Assembly (NCBI RefSeq): GCF_001646665.1
Contig: NZ_LWBU01000011.1
Location: 186,556-250,555, forward strand
DNA from: Streptomyces noursei
GTDB lineage: Bacteria; Actinomycetota; Actinomycetes; Streptomycetales; Streptomycetaceae
DNA length: 64,000 nt
Reading direction: 5' to 3'
Within the stretch, counting starts at the first letter, position 1. Every line of letters begins with the position of its first letter. The position numbers were made by a program, and so were the translations under genes. The notes below the pieces were generated by a model, which was not told the origin of the DNA, did not search any database, and saw only the letters and a program-made list of their open reading frames with translations. Positions 16,214 through 24,718 of this stretch are shown in pieces.

Positions 16214-18301
16214 TCACCGGCTCGCGCGGGCTGCGGCCACGACCGACGACACCACCGCCACCAGGGCGCAGCCGGCCAGGGCGGCCCCCATGGGCGCCCA
16301 CGGCACCGCGAGCACCACCGGGGCCGAGAGGGCGGCGAGACCGGCGCAGAGCCCGGCCAGGCCGACCGCCGCCACCGCGGCGCCCAGGACCGCGCCGATC
16401 CCGACGGCGAACAGCGCCTCGCCCGCGACGACCGCCAGCACCCGGGGGCGCGTCGCCCCGGCCAGCCGCAGCGCGCGCAGCTCCCCGCCCCGTACGGACG
16501 TGGCCATCACCAGCGTGTTGGCCAGGGATATCGCGGTGTAGAGGAGGGCGATGCCGAGCACCACGACGAAGCCGAGCCGGGTCTGCGGCGAGGTGCGCGG
16601 CGCGGCCCACGCGTCGACGGGGGTGACCGTGGAGCCGGCCGCGCGCAGCACGGCCGGGTCCGTGCCGGGCGGCAGCCGGACGTCGACACGGTCGACCGCC
16701 GCCGCGCGGGCGTTGGCGGCCGTGACGTACGGGCCGTTGCCGCCCGTCCCGGTCGCGAGCACCGCGGCGACGCGCAGCGACGCGGGCCGGCCGTCGCCCA
16801 GCCGGACGTCGAGCCGGTCGCCGACCCTCCGCTCCCCGGACTCGCTGTGCGCGATCTCCTCGTCGATGACGATCGAGCCGTCGTCCAGGTCGCCGAGGTC
16901 GCCCGCCACGACGGGCAGGCGGGCCAGTTCGGCGAAGGCGGCCGGGTCGGTGACCGCCCGGGCCTCGTACCGGACGACGGCCGTCGCGCCGTCGCGGACG
17001 AAGACGCCGGTCGACGCGCTGGGGGAGACCGTGGCGCCCGGGACCCGCACCGGCCGGAGGTCCCCGCCCGTCACGATGTGGCTCGCCGCCGTGTGGCGCC
17101 GCGCCTCGGCGGCCTCTGCGGCGGCCACCGTCCCGGCCGTGCCGAGCAACGACCCGGCCAGCGCGACGGTGACCAGGACAGGCGCGGCGACGGCGGAGGT
17201 CCGGCGCAGGGCGGCCGCCGCGTTCTGCCGTACGAGCATGCCCGTGACGCCCGGCAGGGGCAGCGCCCGCGCCACCGGGCGGACCAGCAGCGGGGTGAGC
17301 AGGGCCGTGCCCGTGACGAGCAGCATGGGCCGGGTCGTGTACGTCTTGCGCTTCAGCAGGTCCGAGGGGTCGGTGAGCAGCATCCAGCCGAGCAGGGCGA
17401 GACCCGTCAGCAGCAGGGCCGCGCCCATCACCCGGCGGCCCGGGGGCAGGACGCCGCTGTCGACGTCGGCCTCCCGCAGCGCCTCGACCGGGCCGGTGCG
17501 CCCCGCCCGGCGGGCCGCCGCCCAGGCGCCGGTGAGGGCGACGGCCAGGCCCGTCCAGAAGGCGGCGTGGAACGGCCAGCCGGTGTCCCGGACGGTGAAC
17601 CACTCCGGTGCGACGCCCTCCTCGACCAGGACCCGGGCCAGCTCCGGCGCGCCCCACGCCCCGAGCGCGCACCCCGTGCCCGAGGCGACGGCCCCCATGA
17701 CGGCCGCCTCGGCGAGCAGCGCCCGCCGCACCTGGCCCGGGGTCGCGCCGGCCGTGCGCAGCAGCCCGAACTCGCGCCGCCGCAGCGCCACCGCGAAGGC
17801 GAACGTCGACGCGACGACGAACACCGAGACGAAGGCGGTCACCCCGCCGGCCGTGCCCAGCAGGGCGTTCACGGTGACCAGGGCCTCCGCGTCCCGCTCC
17901 GGCCCCGGGTCCGCCTGCCGCCGCTCGTCGCCGGTGAGGACCCGGCCGCGGTCGCCGACGACCCGGCGTACGGCGTCGGGAGCCGCGTCCACGCCCACCG
18001 CGTCCGTGCCGCCGTCGGTGGCCACCGGGCCGAGGGCCCGCAGGTCGGCGAGGAGCCGTGTGTCCACAGGGTGTGGATGGAACAGTTCGTGCGTCACGCG
18101 CCCGACGGTCACCGTGTCCGTGCCGATCACCACCACCGGCGAGGCGGCGAACCGCTCCGGCGCCCGCTCCGGCGCGTCGGTCGTCGAGGCGAGGCCGAGG
18201 CCCATGGTCGTGAGCAGCCCCACGCCGATCGCCAGCGCGACGAAGCTCCCGGCGAAGGAGGCCCAGCGGTCGCGCAGCCCCAGGAGGGCGAGACTCAGCA
18301 C
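16214..18301 (-). CDS. FtsX/MacB-like ABC transporter permease
   Basis: A 695-residue permease with an N-terminal helix, a periplasm-type domain, clusters of three helices near residues 150-260, and a final FtsX-type three-helix block from about residue 570 (ARAAAVDRVDVRLP, then LGFVVVLGIALLYTAISLANTLVMATS). This duplicated FtsX layout is typical of MacB-like or bacitracin-type exporters. The GTG start overlaps the last codons of the ATPase gene by 7 bases, so the two are translationally coupled. Substrate unknown; lipid, peptide or antibiotic export or signalling are options. Confidence 0.88.
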   Translation of the reverse strand: MLSLALLGLRDRWASFAGSFVALAIGVGLLTTMGLGLASTTDAPERAPERFAASPVVVIGTDTVTVGRVTHELFHPHPVDTRLLADLRALGPVATDGGTDAVGVDAAPDAVRRVVGDRGRVLTGDERRQADPGPERDAEALVTVNALLGTAGGVTAFVSVFVVASTFAFAVALRRREFGLLRTAGATPGQVRRALLAEAAVMGAVASGTGCALGAWGAPELARVLVEEGVAPEWFTVRDTGWPFHAAFWTGLAVALTGAWAAARRAGRTGPVEALREADVDSGVLPPGRRVMGAALLLTGLALLGWMLLTDPSDLLKRKTYTTRPMLLVTGTALLTPLLVRPVARALPLPGVTGMLVRQNAAAALRRTSAVAAPVLVTVALAGSLLGTAGTVAAAEAAEARRHTAASHIVTGGDLRPVRVPGATVSPSASTGVFVRDGATAVVRYEARAVTDPAAFAELARLPVVAGDLGDLDDGSIVIDEEIAHSESGERRVGDRLDVRLGDGRPASLRVAAVLATGTGGNGPYVTAANARAAAVDRVDVRLPPGTDPAVLRAAGSTVTPVDAWAAPRTSPQTRLGFVVVLGIALLYTAISLANTLVMATSVRGGELRALRLAGATRPRVLAVVAGEALFAVGIGAVLGAAVAAVGLAGLCAGLAALSAPVVLAVPWAPMGAALAGCALVAVVSSVVAAARASR

Positions 18302-19053
18302 GCGGCACGCTCCGGGGACGCGGACGCGGGCGTGGACGTGGACGCGGACCCGGCCATCCGGTGGGCGACCGCCTCGGCGGTGGGCGCCGTCAGCTCCCCG
18401 CCCACCCGGCCGTCCGCCAGGAACACCACCCGGTCCGCTCGGGAGGCGGCCACCGGGGCGTGGGTGACCATGATGACCGTCATGCCGTCCCGGTCCACCG
18501 TCTCCCGCAGCAGCCGCAGCACTTCACGGCCCGCCCCGGAGTCCAGCGCCCCGGTCGGCTCGTCGGCGAAGAGCACGGCGGGCCGGGTGATCAGCGCCCG
18601 TGCCAGCGCCACCCGCTGCTGCTGTCCGCCGGACAGCTCGCCCGGCCGGTGCCCCGCGCGGTCGGCGAGCCCCACGCGCGCGAGGGCCGCCCGCACCTCG
18701 GCCCGCGAGGGTCTCCGCCCGGCCAGCCGCAGTGGCAGGGCGACGTTCTGGGCGGCGGTCAGCGACGGCAGCAGGTTGAACGCCTGGAACACGAACCCGA
18801 TGCGGTCCCGCCGCAGCAGCGTCAGCCGCCGCTCGCTCAGCCCGCCGAGGTCGACGCCGGCCACCTCGACCCGGCCGCCCGTCGGCCGGTCGAGCCCGGC
18901 CGCACAGTGCAGGAGGGTCGACTTCCCGGACCCGGACGGGCCCATCACGGCGGTGAAGGAGCCGGTGCGGAAGTCGAGGTCGACCCCGTCGAGCGCGGTG
19001 ACGTCCCGGTGGCGGCGGCGAAGCGCGGTGAGCCGTACGGCGGTTGTGGTCAT
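18295..19053 (-). CDS. ABC transporter ATP-binding protein (MacB/LolD type)
   Basis: A 252-residue ATPase with Walker A GPSGSGKST, signature LSGGQQQRVALARAL, Walker B VLFADEPTGALD and the switch His in MVTHAPVAA. The GALD ending of Walker B and overall length place it in the MacB/LolD group that partners FtsX-type permeases. The ATG at 19053 has GGAG only 2 bases upstream; a TTG at 19065 is less likely. It is first in a two-gene operon with the permease. Confidence 0.92.
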   Translation of the reverse strand: MTTTAVRLTALRRRHRDVTALDGVDLDFRTGSFTAVMGPSGSGKSTLLHCAAGLDRPTGGRVEVAGVDLGGLSERRLTLLRRDRIGFVFQAFNLLPSLTAAQNVALPLRLAGRRPSRAEVRAALARVGLADRAGHRPGELSGGQQQRVALARALITRPAVLFADEPTGALDSGAGREVLRLLRETVDRDGMTVIMVTHAPVAASRADRVVFLADGRVGGELTAPTAEAVAHRMAGSASTSTPASASPERAAC

Positions 19054-19191
19054 GGCTCCAGACAACCGTCCGCGCCGCCCGCGATCACGACCACTGGCAG
19101 GTGTCTTCGTGGTGGGGCAGGCCCTACCCCCCTGCGACCATGGAGGACGAGGACGCCGGGGCCGGCGTGCGGCAACGAGGAGGCGGGGAGC

Positions 19192-20352
19192 ATGTCAGCG
19201 GGGCAATCGGAGGCGGGCGCCGTGGAGCGGGCGTTCGCGGCGGCGCTGTACGCCGAGGACGACGCCGCCCTCGACACTGGCGCCTCCCTGCTGGCCGCCG
19301 AACCCGCCGCCGACGCGGAACTGGCGCGCCGGGGCGAGGAGTTCGTGCGCCGGGCGTGGCAGCGCGGCTGGCAGCCGGCCGACGTCGTCCGGCTGGTCCG
19401 CCGCGACCTGGACGACCACCACGTGCGGCTGGTCGCGGCGCTGATCGTGGCCGAGGTCCGTGCGTACGAGCGGCTGCCGGCGCGGTGGGCCGCCCAGGTC
19501 GCGGAGCTGGACGGCACCGGCTGGCGCGCGGACCGGTTCTCGTACGCCACGGCCGTGCTGGAGCTGTACCGGCTGCTCGCCCGCCTCCCGGCGATCGAGC
19601 CGGTGGGCCCCGTGCCGGGCGCCTCGCCGCTGCACACTCCGCCGGTGCACGGCGAGCCGCGCATGCTGGGCCGGATCCGCGCGCTGCTGGCCAAGGCGGA
19701 GGCGACCGGGTATCCCGAGGAGGCCGAGGCGCTCACCGCGAAGGCGCAGGAGCTGATGGCGCGGTACAGCCTGGACGAGGCCGCCCTGGCGTCCCGTACG
19801 CACAGCCCGGAGGAGCCGGGCGCGCTGCGGATCGGCGTCGACGCGCCGTACGAGACGGCCAAGGCGATCCTGCTGGACGCGGTGGCGTCGGCGAACCGCT
19901 GCCGGGCGGTGTGGAACGAGGCGTTCGGCTTCTCGACGGTCGTCGGCTTCGAGCCGGACCTGGAGGTCGTCGAGCTGCTGTACACCTCGCTGCTGGTGCA
20001 GGGCACGGGCGCGATGACCCGGGCGGAGGCGGAGCAGCGGAAGGGCGGACGCAGGCGTACGAAGACGTTCCGCCAGTCGTTCCTGCTGGCGTACGCCCAC
20101 CGGCTCGGCGACCGGCTCGCGTCCACCTCCGAGCGGGTCACCGCCGAGGAGCCGTCGCTGCTGCCGGTCCTGGCGGCCCGGGACGTGGCGGTGACGGCCC
20201 GGGCCGACCGGATGTTCCCCGAGACGACCACGACCCGGGTGCGCGGCGCCACCGACGAGGCGGGCTGGCACCACGGCACGGCGGCCGCCGACCGGGCGCG
20301 CACGGACCACGGCCGTGGACACGACCGGGGCCGCGGCACCCTGCCCCGCTGA
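19192..20352 (+). CDS. DUF2786 domain protein
   Basis: A 386-residue protein with a DUF2786 segment at about residues 160-200 (LGRIRALLAKAEATGYPEEAEALTAKAQELMARYSLD), followed by a domain rich in basic residues around RKGGRRRTKTFRQSFLLAY. Function of the family is unknown. It has a strong GGAGGCGGGGAG site before the ATG, is monocistronic and divergent from the ABC pair. It looks cytosolic, with no signal or membrane segment. Confidence 0.8.
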   Translation: MSAGQSEAGAVERAFAAALYAEDDAALDTGASLLAAEPAADAELARRGEEFVRRAWQRGWQPADVVRLVRRDLDDHHVRLVAALIVAEVRAYERLPARWAAQVAELDGTGWRADRFSYATAVLELYRLLARLPAIEPVGPVPGASPLHTPPVHGEPRMLGRIRALLAKAEATGYPEEAEALTAKAQELMARYSLDEAALASRTHSPEEPGALRIGVDAPYETAKAILLDAVASANRCRAVWNEAFGFSTVVGFEPDLEVVELLYTSLLVQGTGAMTRAEAEQRKGGRRRTKTFRQSFLLAYAHRLGDRLASTSERVTAEEPSLLPVLAARDVAVTARADRMFPETTTTRVRGATDEAGWHHGTAAADRARTDHGRGHDRGRGTLPR

Positions 20353-20736
20353 CAGCCCCCGCCCGGCCGGCTCCCGACCTTGGCGGGCGACCGGCACCCC
20401 GACGGCTCCAGTGGCCGGTGGCCCGCGCCGGGTGGCGGGTGTCAGGGCGGCTTCCCACGCCTGTGGCCGGGCGGCCCCCGGTGGCGCGGCGGCTCCCGTG
20501 GCCGGTGGCCGCGCCTTGGCGGCTCGGGCTCCCGTGGCCGGTGGCGGGTGCCCGGGCGGCCGGCTGCTGCCAAGGACGGCCGACAAACCGCCGCCCTGGA
20601 GGCGGCCGTGGCTCCCCGACGCCGGTGGTCGGCGCCCCGGCGCCGGTGGTTGCCGACGACGGCGGCCCGGTAAGGGGCGTCCCGCCCGTGCCCGTACGAC
20701 CCGCCCCGGCGGGGAGGTGGTCGCCCCGCCGGGGGC
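20353..20736. repeat. Gene-free stretch with imperfect GGCTCC-GTGGCCGGTGGC repeats
   Basis: No gene is supported in these 384 bases. Degenerate copies of a 15-20-base word containing GGCTCC, CGTGGCCGGTGGC or GCCGGTGGT occur at about 20405, 20490, 20528, 20620 and 20640. The uninterrupted frames across it are compositional. Confidence 0.5.
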
Positions 20737-21204
20737 CTAGGAGGCGGTCGCTTTGGTGAGCGTGTCCTTCGTGCCGTCGGCCCAGGTGACGACCAGCTTG
20801 CCCCGCTCGGTGCTCGCCGTGCCCTCGGTGCGGGCGGTGTAGCCGTCGTCGCAGGTCAGGGTGAGGGCCACGGGGGCCGTGCCGCGCGCGGTGCCCTGGC
20901 AGACGTGTGCCTCGGCGAGCACCAGGGCGTGGCCCTTCTTGACGGTGACGCTGACCGGCTTGCCGCCGGTGAGGCCCACCCAGGACCCGTCCGCCGGACC
21001 GGCGGCGGCCGGCGGGGCGGACGCGTACGGGGACGAGGACGGGGAGGGCGGCGCGGCCGGTGTCGCCGCCGGGGACGGCGTGGCGCCGCCGGCCGGCCGC
21101 GGGGCGGCGCCGCCGGGGCCGCCGCCGCAGCCGGCCAGCGCGAGCAGGACGGCGGCACCCGCCGCCGCGACGACCCCGGTTCGTACGAGCCTGTGCGCGT
21201 CCAC
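20737..21204 (-). CDS. Small secreted lipoprotein
   Basis: A 155-residue protein with a lipoprotein signal peptide ending in LLALAGC, a Pro/Ser/Ala-rich linker, then a compact C-terminal domain of about 80 residues with two Cys (HVCQGT, LTCDDGY). The domain has beta-rich character and no family I recognise. The GTG at 21204 has an excellent GGGGAG site at 7 bases. It likely sits on the outer face of the membrane. It is 61 bases downstream of rpsN on the same strand, so read-through is possible. Confidence 0.75.
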   Translation of the reverse strand: MDAHRLVRTGVVAAAGAAVLLALAGCGGGPGGAAPRPAGGATPSPAATPAAPPSPSSSPYASAPPAAAGPADGSWVGLTGGKPVSVTVKKGHALVLAEAHVCQGTARGTAPVALTLTCDDGYTARTEGTASTERGKLVVTWADGTKDTLTKATAS

Positions 21205-21265
21205 GCCACGTCTCCCCAACGTCGGTGCCGGAAACGCGCGACAAGCTACCAGCCGGTAGGCCCGG

Positions 21266-21571
21266 CTACCAGGACGACTTGGTGACGCCCGGCAGGAACC
21301 CGGCGTGCGCCTGTTGCCGCAGGTTGACGCGGGAGAGCCCGAACCTGCGCAGGTGGCCGCGCGGCCGGCCGTCCACGCTGTCGCGGTTGCGCACCCGGGT
21401 GGGGCTGGCGTCCCGCGGCTGCCGGCTCAACTCGGCCCGCGCGGCGAGCCGTTCGGCCTCCGGGGTGCCGGGCCGCCGGATGATCTCCTTCAGCTCGGCG
21501 CGGCGGGCCGCGTACCGCTCGACGACCCGCTTGCGCCGCTCGTTGCGGGCGATCTTGCTCTTCTTGGCCAT
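21266..21571 (-). CDS. rpsN: 30S ribosomal protein S14, zinc-independent paralogue
   Basis: A 101-residue S14 of the long Cys-free type ([15 protein letters not shown] start, [19 protein letters not shown] near the C-terminus). It lacks the CxxC zinc ribbon of the short form, so it can replace that form when zinc is scarce. Its ATG shares one base with the stop of rpmB (TGATG), showing coupling. Control by the Zur-type box upstream of rpmB is inferred from location. Confidence 0.95.
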   Translation of the reverse strand: MAKKSKIARNERRKRVVERYAARRAELKEIIRRPGTPEAERLAARAELSRQPRDASPTRVRNRDSVDGRPRGHLRRFGLSRVNLRQQAHAGFLPGVTKSSW

Positions 21572-21807
21572 CAGACCTTCCCCCCGCGGGCGCGGATCCG
21601 GGCCACCGCGGCCTCGATCCCCAGGGTGTCGACGGTCTTGACGCCCCTGGCGGACAGGGTGAGCCGGACGTACCGGCCCTCGCTCGGCAGCCAGTAGCGC
21701 TTGCGCTGGATGTTGGGGTCGAAGCGCCGGGACGTGCGCCGGTGCGAGTGCGAGACGCGGTTGCCGAAACCGGGGCGGGCGCCGGTCAGCTGGCAGTGGG
21801 CGGACAA
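21571..21807 (-). CDS. rpmB: 50S ribosomal protein L28, zinc-independent paralogue
   Basis: A 78-residue L28 ([28 protein letters not shown]) with the conserved C-terminus [19 protein letters not shown]. The only start that gives the correct family N-terminus is TTG at 21807, behind GAGAGGTAGG; no ATG or GTG is available nearby. It is first in the rpmB-rpsN operon, divergent from rpmG, with a Zur-like box between them. Confidence 0.92.
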   Translation of the reverse strand: MSAHCQLTGARPGFGNRVSHSHRRTSRRFDPNIQRKRYWLPSEGRYVRLTLSARGVKTVDTLGIEAAVARIRARGGKV

Positions 21808-21834
21808 GGGTGACCTACCTCTCCATGGGCTGTC

Positions 21835-21864
21835 TTGGTAATGGAAACCATTTCCATTTACTGT
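21835..21864 (+). promoter_or_regulatory. Leaderless promoter of rpmG
   Basis: -35 TTGGTA (21835-21840) and -10 TACTGT (21859-21864) are 18 bases apart. The -10 ends 6 bases before the rpmG ATG and there is no ribosome site, so the transcript probably begins at or next to the start codon. Confidence 0.65.
21841..21857. promoter_or_regulatory. Zur-like operator between rpmB and rpmG
   Basis: ATGGAAA-CCA-TTTCCAT is a perfect 7-3-7 palindrome lying between the -35 and -10 of the rpmG promoter. It resembles actinobacterial Zur boxes (TGAAAAT-type arms), and both flanking operons encode zinc-sparing ribosomal proteins. Bound Zur would block both directions in zinc-replete cells. Confidence 0.75.
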
Positions 21865-21870
21865 ACCTGC

Positions 21871-22035
21871 ATGGCCCGCAACGAACTCCGACCGGTCATC
21901 AGGCTCCGGTCCACCGCCGGCACCGGCTACACCTACGTGACCCGCAAGAACCGCCGTAACGACCCCGACCGCATGACGCTGCGCAAGTACGACCCGGTCG
22001 CCGGGCGGCACGTCGACTTCCGAGAGGAGCGCTGA
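21871..22035 (+). CDS. rpmG: 50S ribosomal protein L33, zinc-independent paralogue
   Basis: A 54-residue L33 ([33 protein letters not shown]) without the Cys pairs of the zinc-binding form. The ATG at 21871 gives the family N-terminus and seems leaderless. It heads a tight operon with rpmE2, a CobW-like gene and rpsR2, the classic set released when zinc is low. Confidence 0.95.
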   Translation: MARNELRPVIRLRSTAGTGYTYVTRKNRRNDPDRMTLRKYDPVAGRHVDFREER

Positions 22036-22043
22036 GGCGCGCG

Positions 22044-22301
22044 ATGAAGCCCGGTATCCACCCCCCGTACGAGCCCGTCGTCTTCCGTGACAAGGCGGGC
22101 GGCTTCGCCTTCCTGACCCGCTCCACCGCCACGAGCGAGAAGACGGTCGAGTGGGAGGACGGCAACACGTACCCCGTCATCGACGTCGAGATCTCCTCCG
22201 CGAGCCACCCCTTCTACACGGGCCAGGCGCGCGTCCTGGACACGGCCGGGCGCGTGGAGCGGTTCGAGCAGCGCTACGGCCGGCGACACGGGGCCCGCTG
22301 A
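22044..22301 (+). CDS. rpmE2: 50S ribosomal protein L31 type B (zinc-independent)
   Basis: An 85-residue L31 type B ([20 protein letters not shown], then [18 protein letters not shown]) with no Cys, so it binds no zinc. It replaces the CxxC form of L31 during zinc starvation, freeing ribosomal zinc. It begins 8 bases after rpmG and its stop shares a base with the next ATG (TGATG). Confidence 0.96.
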   Translation: MKPGIHPPYEPVVFRDKAGGFAFLTRSTATSEKTVEWEDGNTYPVIDVEISSASHPFYTGQARVLDTAGRVERFEQRYGRRHGAR

Positions 22302-23428
22302 TGCTCTCCGTCGCTCTCGTCGGCGGGCTCCACTCCGGGGCCCGCGCGGCCGCCGTTGAGCGGCTGCTCACCACCGTCCCCGGCAGCGTGGCGCTCCACC
22401 ACGACCTGACGGGCGCCGCCGAGCGGGGCACGGTCACCCGCACCGTGCGCGACGCCACCGGCGTCCTGTCCACGGACGAGACGCCGCTGGTCAACGACTG
22501 CGCCTGCTGCGCGCTCCGCGAGGACCTGGTGCCCGAACTGCAACGGCTCGCCGACGCGGGGCTGACGCGCCTGGCGGTGGTCGAGCTGTGGGACTCCGTC
22601 GAGCCCAAGGCGATGGCCGAGGTGGTCGCGGCGGCCGGACTGACGGTCGGCTCGGTGATCACCGCCGTCGACCCCGCCCTGCTGCTGCCCTGCCTCGGCA
22701 ACGGCGACGACCTGGCGGACGCGGGGCTCGCGGCCGCCGCCACCGACCGGCGTACGGTCGCCGACACCTTCGCGCGCCAGCTGGAGTACGCGCCCGTGCT
22801 CGCCGTCCTGGACGGCCCGGACGCCGACGACGAGGACCGGGCGCTGCTCGCCCAGCTCCATCCGACGGCCCGGCAGGTGCCCCTCCCCGGCGGGGACCTG
22901 GCCGCCGCCGCGCTGGCCGGGTTCGACGTCGAGGCCGCGGCGGCCGCCCAGCACCCGGCCTGCGCGCTGCTGCCGCAGGAGGCGGACGCGCACGGCGTCG
23001 GCACGTACGTGTGGCACCGGCGCCGCCCGTTCCACCCGGAGCGGCTGTACGCGGCGCTGGAGGACCTGTGTTGCGCGGCCGCCCGCAGCCGGGGGCGGTT
23101 CTGGCTGGCCGACCGGCCGGACACGCTGCTGGCCTGGGACGCGGCGGGCGGCGCCCTGTGCGTCGAGCCCACCGGGCCGTGGCTGGCGTCGCTGCCGGAC
23201 GCCGCCTGGGAGATGGTCCCGCCGGTACGCCGGGCGGCGGCCGCGCTGGACTGGGACCCCGAGCACGGGGACCGCTGCCAGCACCTGGTCTTCACCTCGC
23301 CGGACCTGGACCGCGAGGGCCTGGCCGAGCTCCTCGACTCCTGCCTGCTCACCGACGCGGAGTACGCCGCGGGCCGCGAGGCCTGGAAACGGCTCCCGTC
23401 CGCATTCGACGCCCTCCTGGAGGTCTGA
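22301..23428 (+). CDS. CobW/ZNG1-like protein with degenerate GTPase motifs
   Basis: A 375-residue member of the CobW/COG0523 group, placed as the putative zinc metallochaperone of the Zur regulon. The metal site CxCC is intact (Cys67-Ala-Cys-Cys70, in [13 protein letters not shown]) and the C-terminal CobW_C-like domain is recognisable ([14 protein letters not shown]). The P-loop that should read GxxxxGK(S/T) is GGLHSGARA, and the NKxD base-recognition motif is replaced by VLDGPD, so GTP binding is doubtful. It may be a non-hydrolysing zinc-binding paralogue. It is coupled to rpmE2 and followed by rpsR2. Confidence 0.85.
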   Translation: MLSVALVGGLHSGARAAAVERLLTTVPGSVALHHDLTGAAERGTVTRTVRDATGVLSTDETPLVNDCACCALREDLVPELQRLADAGLTRLAVVELWDSVEPKAMAEVVAAAGLTVGSVITAVDPALLLPCLGNGDDLADAGLAAAATDRRTVADTFARQLEYAPVLAVLDGPDADDEDRALLAQLHPTARQVPLPGGDLAAAALAGFDVEAAAAAQHPACALLPQEADAHGVGTYVWHRRRPFHPERLYAALEDLCCAAARSRGRFWLADRPDTLLAWDAAGGALCVEPTGPWLASLPDAAWEMVPPVRRAAAALDWDPEHGDRCQHLVFTSPDLDREGLAELLDSCLLTDAEYAAGREAWKRLPSAFDALLEV

Positions 23429-23432
23429 CCCC

Positions 23433-23678
23433 ATGTCCCCCCGCCGTTCCGCCGACCGCAAGCCGGTGAAGTCCCGCCCCAATCCCCTGGACCGCGAGGG
23501 CATCACCTACGTCGACTACAAGGACACCGACCTGCTGCGGAGGTTCCTCTCCGACCGCGGCAAGATCCGCAGCCGGCGGGTGACGCGCGTGTCGGCGCAG
23601 CAGCAGCGGCAGCTGGCCCGCGCCATCAAGAACGCACGGGAGATGGCCCTGCTGCCGTACTCCTCGTCGGCGCGCTGA
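23433..23678 (+). CDS. rpsR2: 30S ribosomal protein S18, zinc-independent paralogue
   Basis: An 81-residue S18 ([32 protein letters not shown]) with no Cys. It is the last gene of the zinc-responsive operon. GGAGGT within the end of the previous gene lies about 9 bases before the ATG. A strong terminator follows. Confidence 0.95.
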   Translation: MSPRRSADRKPVKSRPNPLDREGITYVDYKDTDLLRRFLSDRGKIRSRRVTRVSAQQQRQLARAIKNAREMALLPYSSSAR

Positions 23679-23705
23679 CGCTCCTCGCGTACGCCTGTTC
23701 GGTAC

Positions 23706-23732
23706 AAGGCCCTCCTTCCGGGAGGGCCTTTT
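23706..23732 (+). terminator. Intrinsic terminator of the rpmG-rpsR2 operon
   Basis: Perfect 10-base arms AAGGCCCTCC and GGAGGGCCTT with loop TTCCG, then a T run. Confidence 0.92.
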
Positions 23733-23833
23733 CGTATGTCGTGCAGAAAGAAGGGAGCCATTACGGCGTTCCGAACGTCCTTCATTCTGTACGGGGGAGT
23801 AGCAACGTCGTCGTCACCACAGGACCACCCTCC

Positions 23834-23880
23834 GTGCACGTGCATCTGCACATGCAACAGCACGTGAACCTAGCTATGAT
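23834..23880 (+). promoter_or_regulatory. Promoter and operator-like motif of the DUF397 gene
   Basis: The 23-base word at 23834-23856 begins GTGCACGTGCATCTGC and ends TGCA. Exactly 18 bases later comes a near-consensus -10, TATGAT (23875-23880), so the word covers the -35 region. The same word, 21 of 23 identical, lies at the same distance from the HATPase gene's -10 at 24787-24833. The centre GTGCA-TC-TGCAC is itself a dyad. Confidence 0.7.
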
Positions 23881-23923
23881 CCCGATAGTTGACACCTGCA
23901 TCATGTATCTCGGGGAGCGTCCT

Positions 23924-24163
23924 GTGCACCACGTGTACAACGGCATGGCGGCCACGGAGCTTCACGGCGTCGTATGGCAGAAGAGCAGGCACAGCAACTC
24001 GCAGGGCTCGTGCGTCGAATTCGCCAAACTGCCCGGCGGGGACGTGGCCGTGCGCAATTCGCGGCATCCGGACGGCCCGGCGCTGGTGTACACGCCGGCG
24101 GAGATCGAGGCCCTGCTGCTGGGCGTCAAGGACGGCGAGTTCGACCACCTGGCGGCCGGCTGA
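23924..24163 (+). CDS. DUF397 domain protein (WhiJ-locus small acidic protein)
   Basis: A 79-residue DUF397 protein (WQKSRHSNSQGSCVEFAKLPGGDVAVRNSRHPDGPALVYTPAEIEALL). The GTG at 23924 has GGGGAG 6 bases upstream; the ATG at 23903 is possible but has none. DUF397 proteins are encoded beside XRE-DUF5753 regulators in streptomycetes and modulate development or secondary metabolism, probably by binding the regulator. Here the XRE-DUF5753 gene and an ATPase gene lie within 900 bases. Confidence 0.88.
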   Translation: MHHVYNGMAATELHGVVWQKSRHSNSQGSCVEFAKLPGGDVAVRNSRHPDGPALVYTPAEIEALLLGVKDGEFDHLAAG

Positions 24164-24170
24164 CGTATCC

Positions 24171-24195
24171 GTGGGGCGCCCTCCGGGCGCCCCAC
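24171..24195. terminator. Bidirectional terminator between DUF397 and HATPase genes
   Basis: Perfect 11-base arms GTGGGGCGCCC and GGGCGCCCCAC with a 3-base loop sit between two convergent stops. Confidence 0.8.
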
Positions 24196-24199
24196 GTCC

Positions 24200-24718
24200 C
24201 TACGGGGTCCGCTGCGTACCGGGCGTGTCCGAGAGGCGGAACAGGGCCCAGACGACCTTGCCGTGCAGCGTGCCCGCCAGCGGGTGCCAGCCCCAGCTGT
24301 CGCTGAAGGACTCGACCAGGAACAGCCCGCGGCCCGACTCGGCGGAGAAGTCCTCGTCCGACTCGCGCGCCGCCGGGCTGTCCGGGCTCGGGTCGCGCAC
24401 CGCGCACACCAGCCGGCTCGCCCACCGCATCAGGTGCAGCCGTACCGGGGGGTCGTGCGGCGCCTCGCGGGGCGTGTCGGCCGGCAGGGCGTGCCGGAGC
24501 GCGTTGGTGACGAGTTCGGACACGACCAGGGCCACGTCGTCGAACCGGTCGGTGAGGTCCCACTGGGCGAGCGTCGCGCTGGTGAACTTCCGCGCGCCAC
24601 GCACCGCTTCATAGCGGGCGGGCAGTGCGCACGAGGCGGAACTGGAGACAGAAGCGGCATCGATCGGCGGAAGCCCCTGCCTTAAAGGCTCGAGCATGGT
24701 CGATCCATTCGTCCCCAT
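24200..24718 (-). CDS. Anti-sigma-factor-like ATP-binding protein (HATPase_c)
   Basis: A 172-residue HATPase of the RsbW/SpoIIAB-like group common in Streptomyces: N box in VALVVSELVTNALRHA, G1 region as VRDPSPDSP, and G2 region in SGRGLFLVESFSDSWGW. These proteins bind ATP and may inhibit sigma factors or act on partner proteins. The ATG at 24718 has GGGAG 8 bases upstream. It belongs to a WhiJ-type trio with the DUF397 and XRE-DUF5753 genes, and its promoter carries the same operator-like word as the DUF397 promoter. Confidence 0.88.
   Translation of the reverse strand: MGTNGSTMLEPLRQGLPPIDAASVSSSASCALPARYEAVRGARKFTSATLAQWDLTDRFDDVALVVSELVTNALRHALPADTPREAPHDPPVRLHLMRWASRLVCAVRDPSPDSPAARESDEDFSAESGRGLFLVESFSDSWGWHPLAGTLHGKVVWALFRLSDTPGTQRTP

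Noticed and set aside
15149..19444. Very long open frames on both strands (for example 15149-19444 + and 15174-18308 -)
   Set aside because: They are Arg/Gly/Ala/Pro-rich and lie across genes with clear motifs. High third-position GC leaves few stops in the wrong frames.
20315..20740. Frames of 97-141 codons in the 20.35-20.74 kb spacer
   Set aside because: Low-complexity Gly/Arg/Trp content follows the DNA repeats; no starts with ribosome sites.
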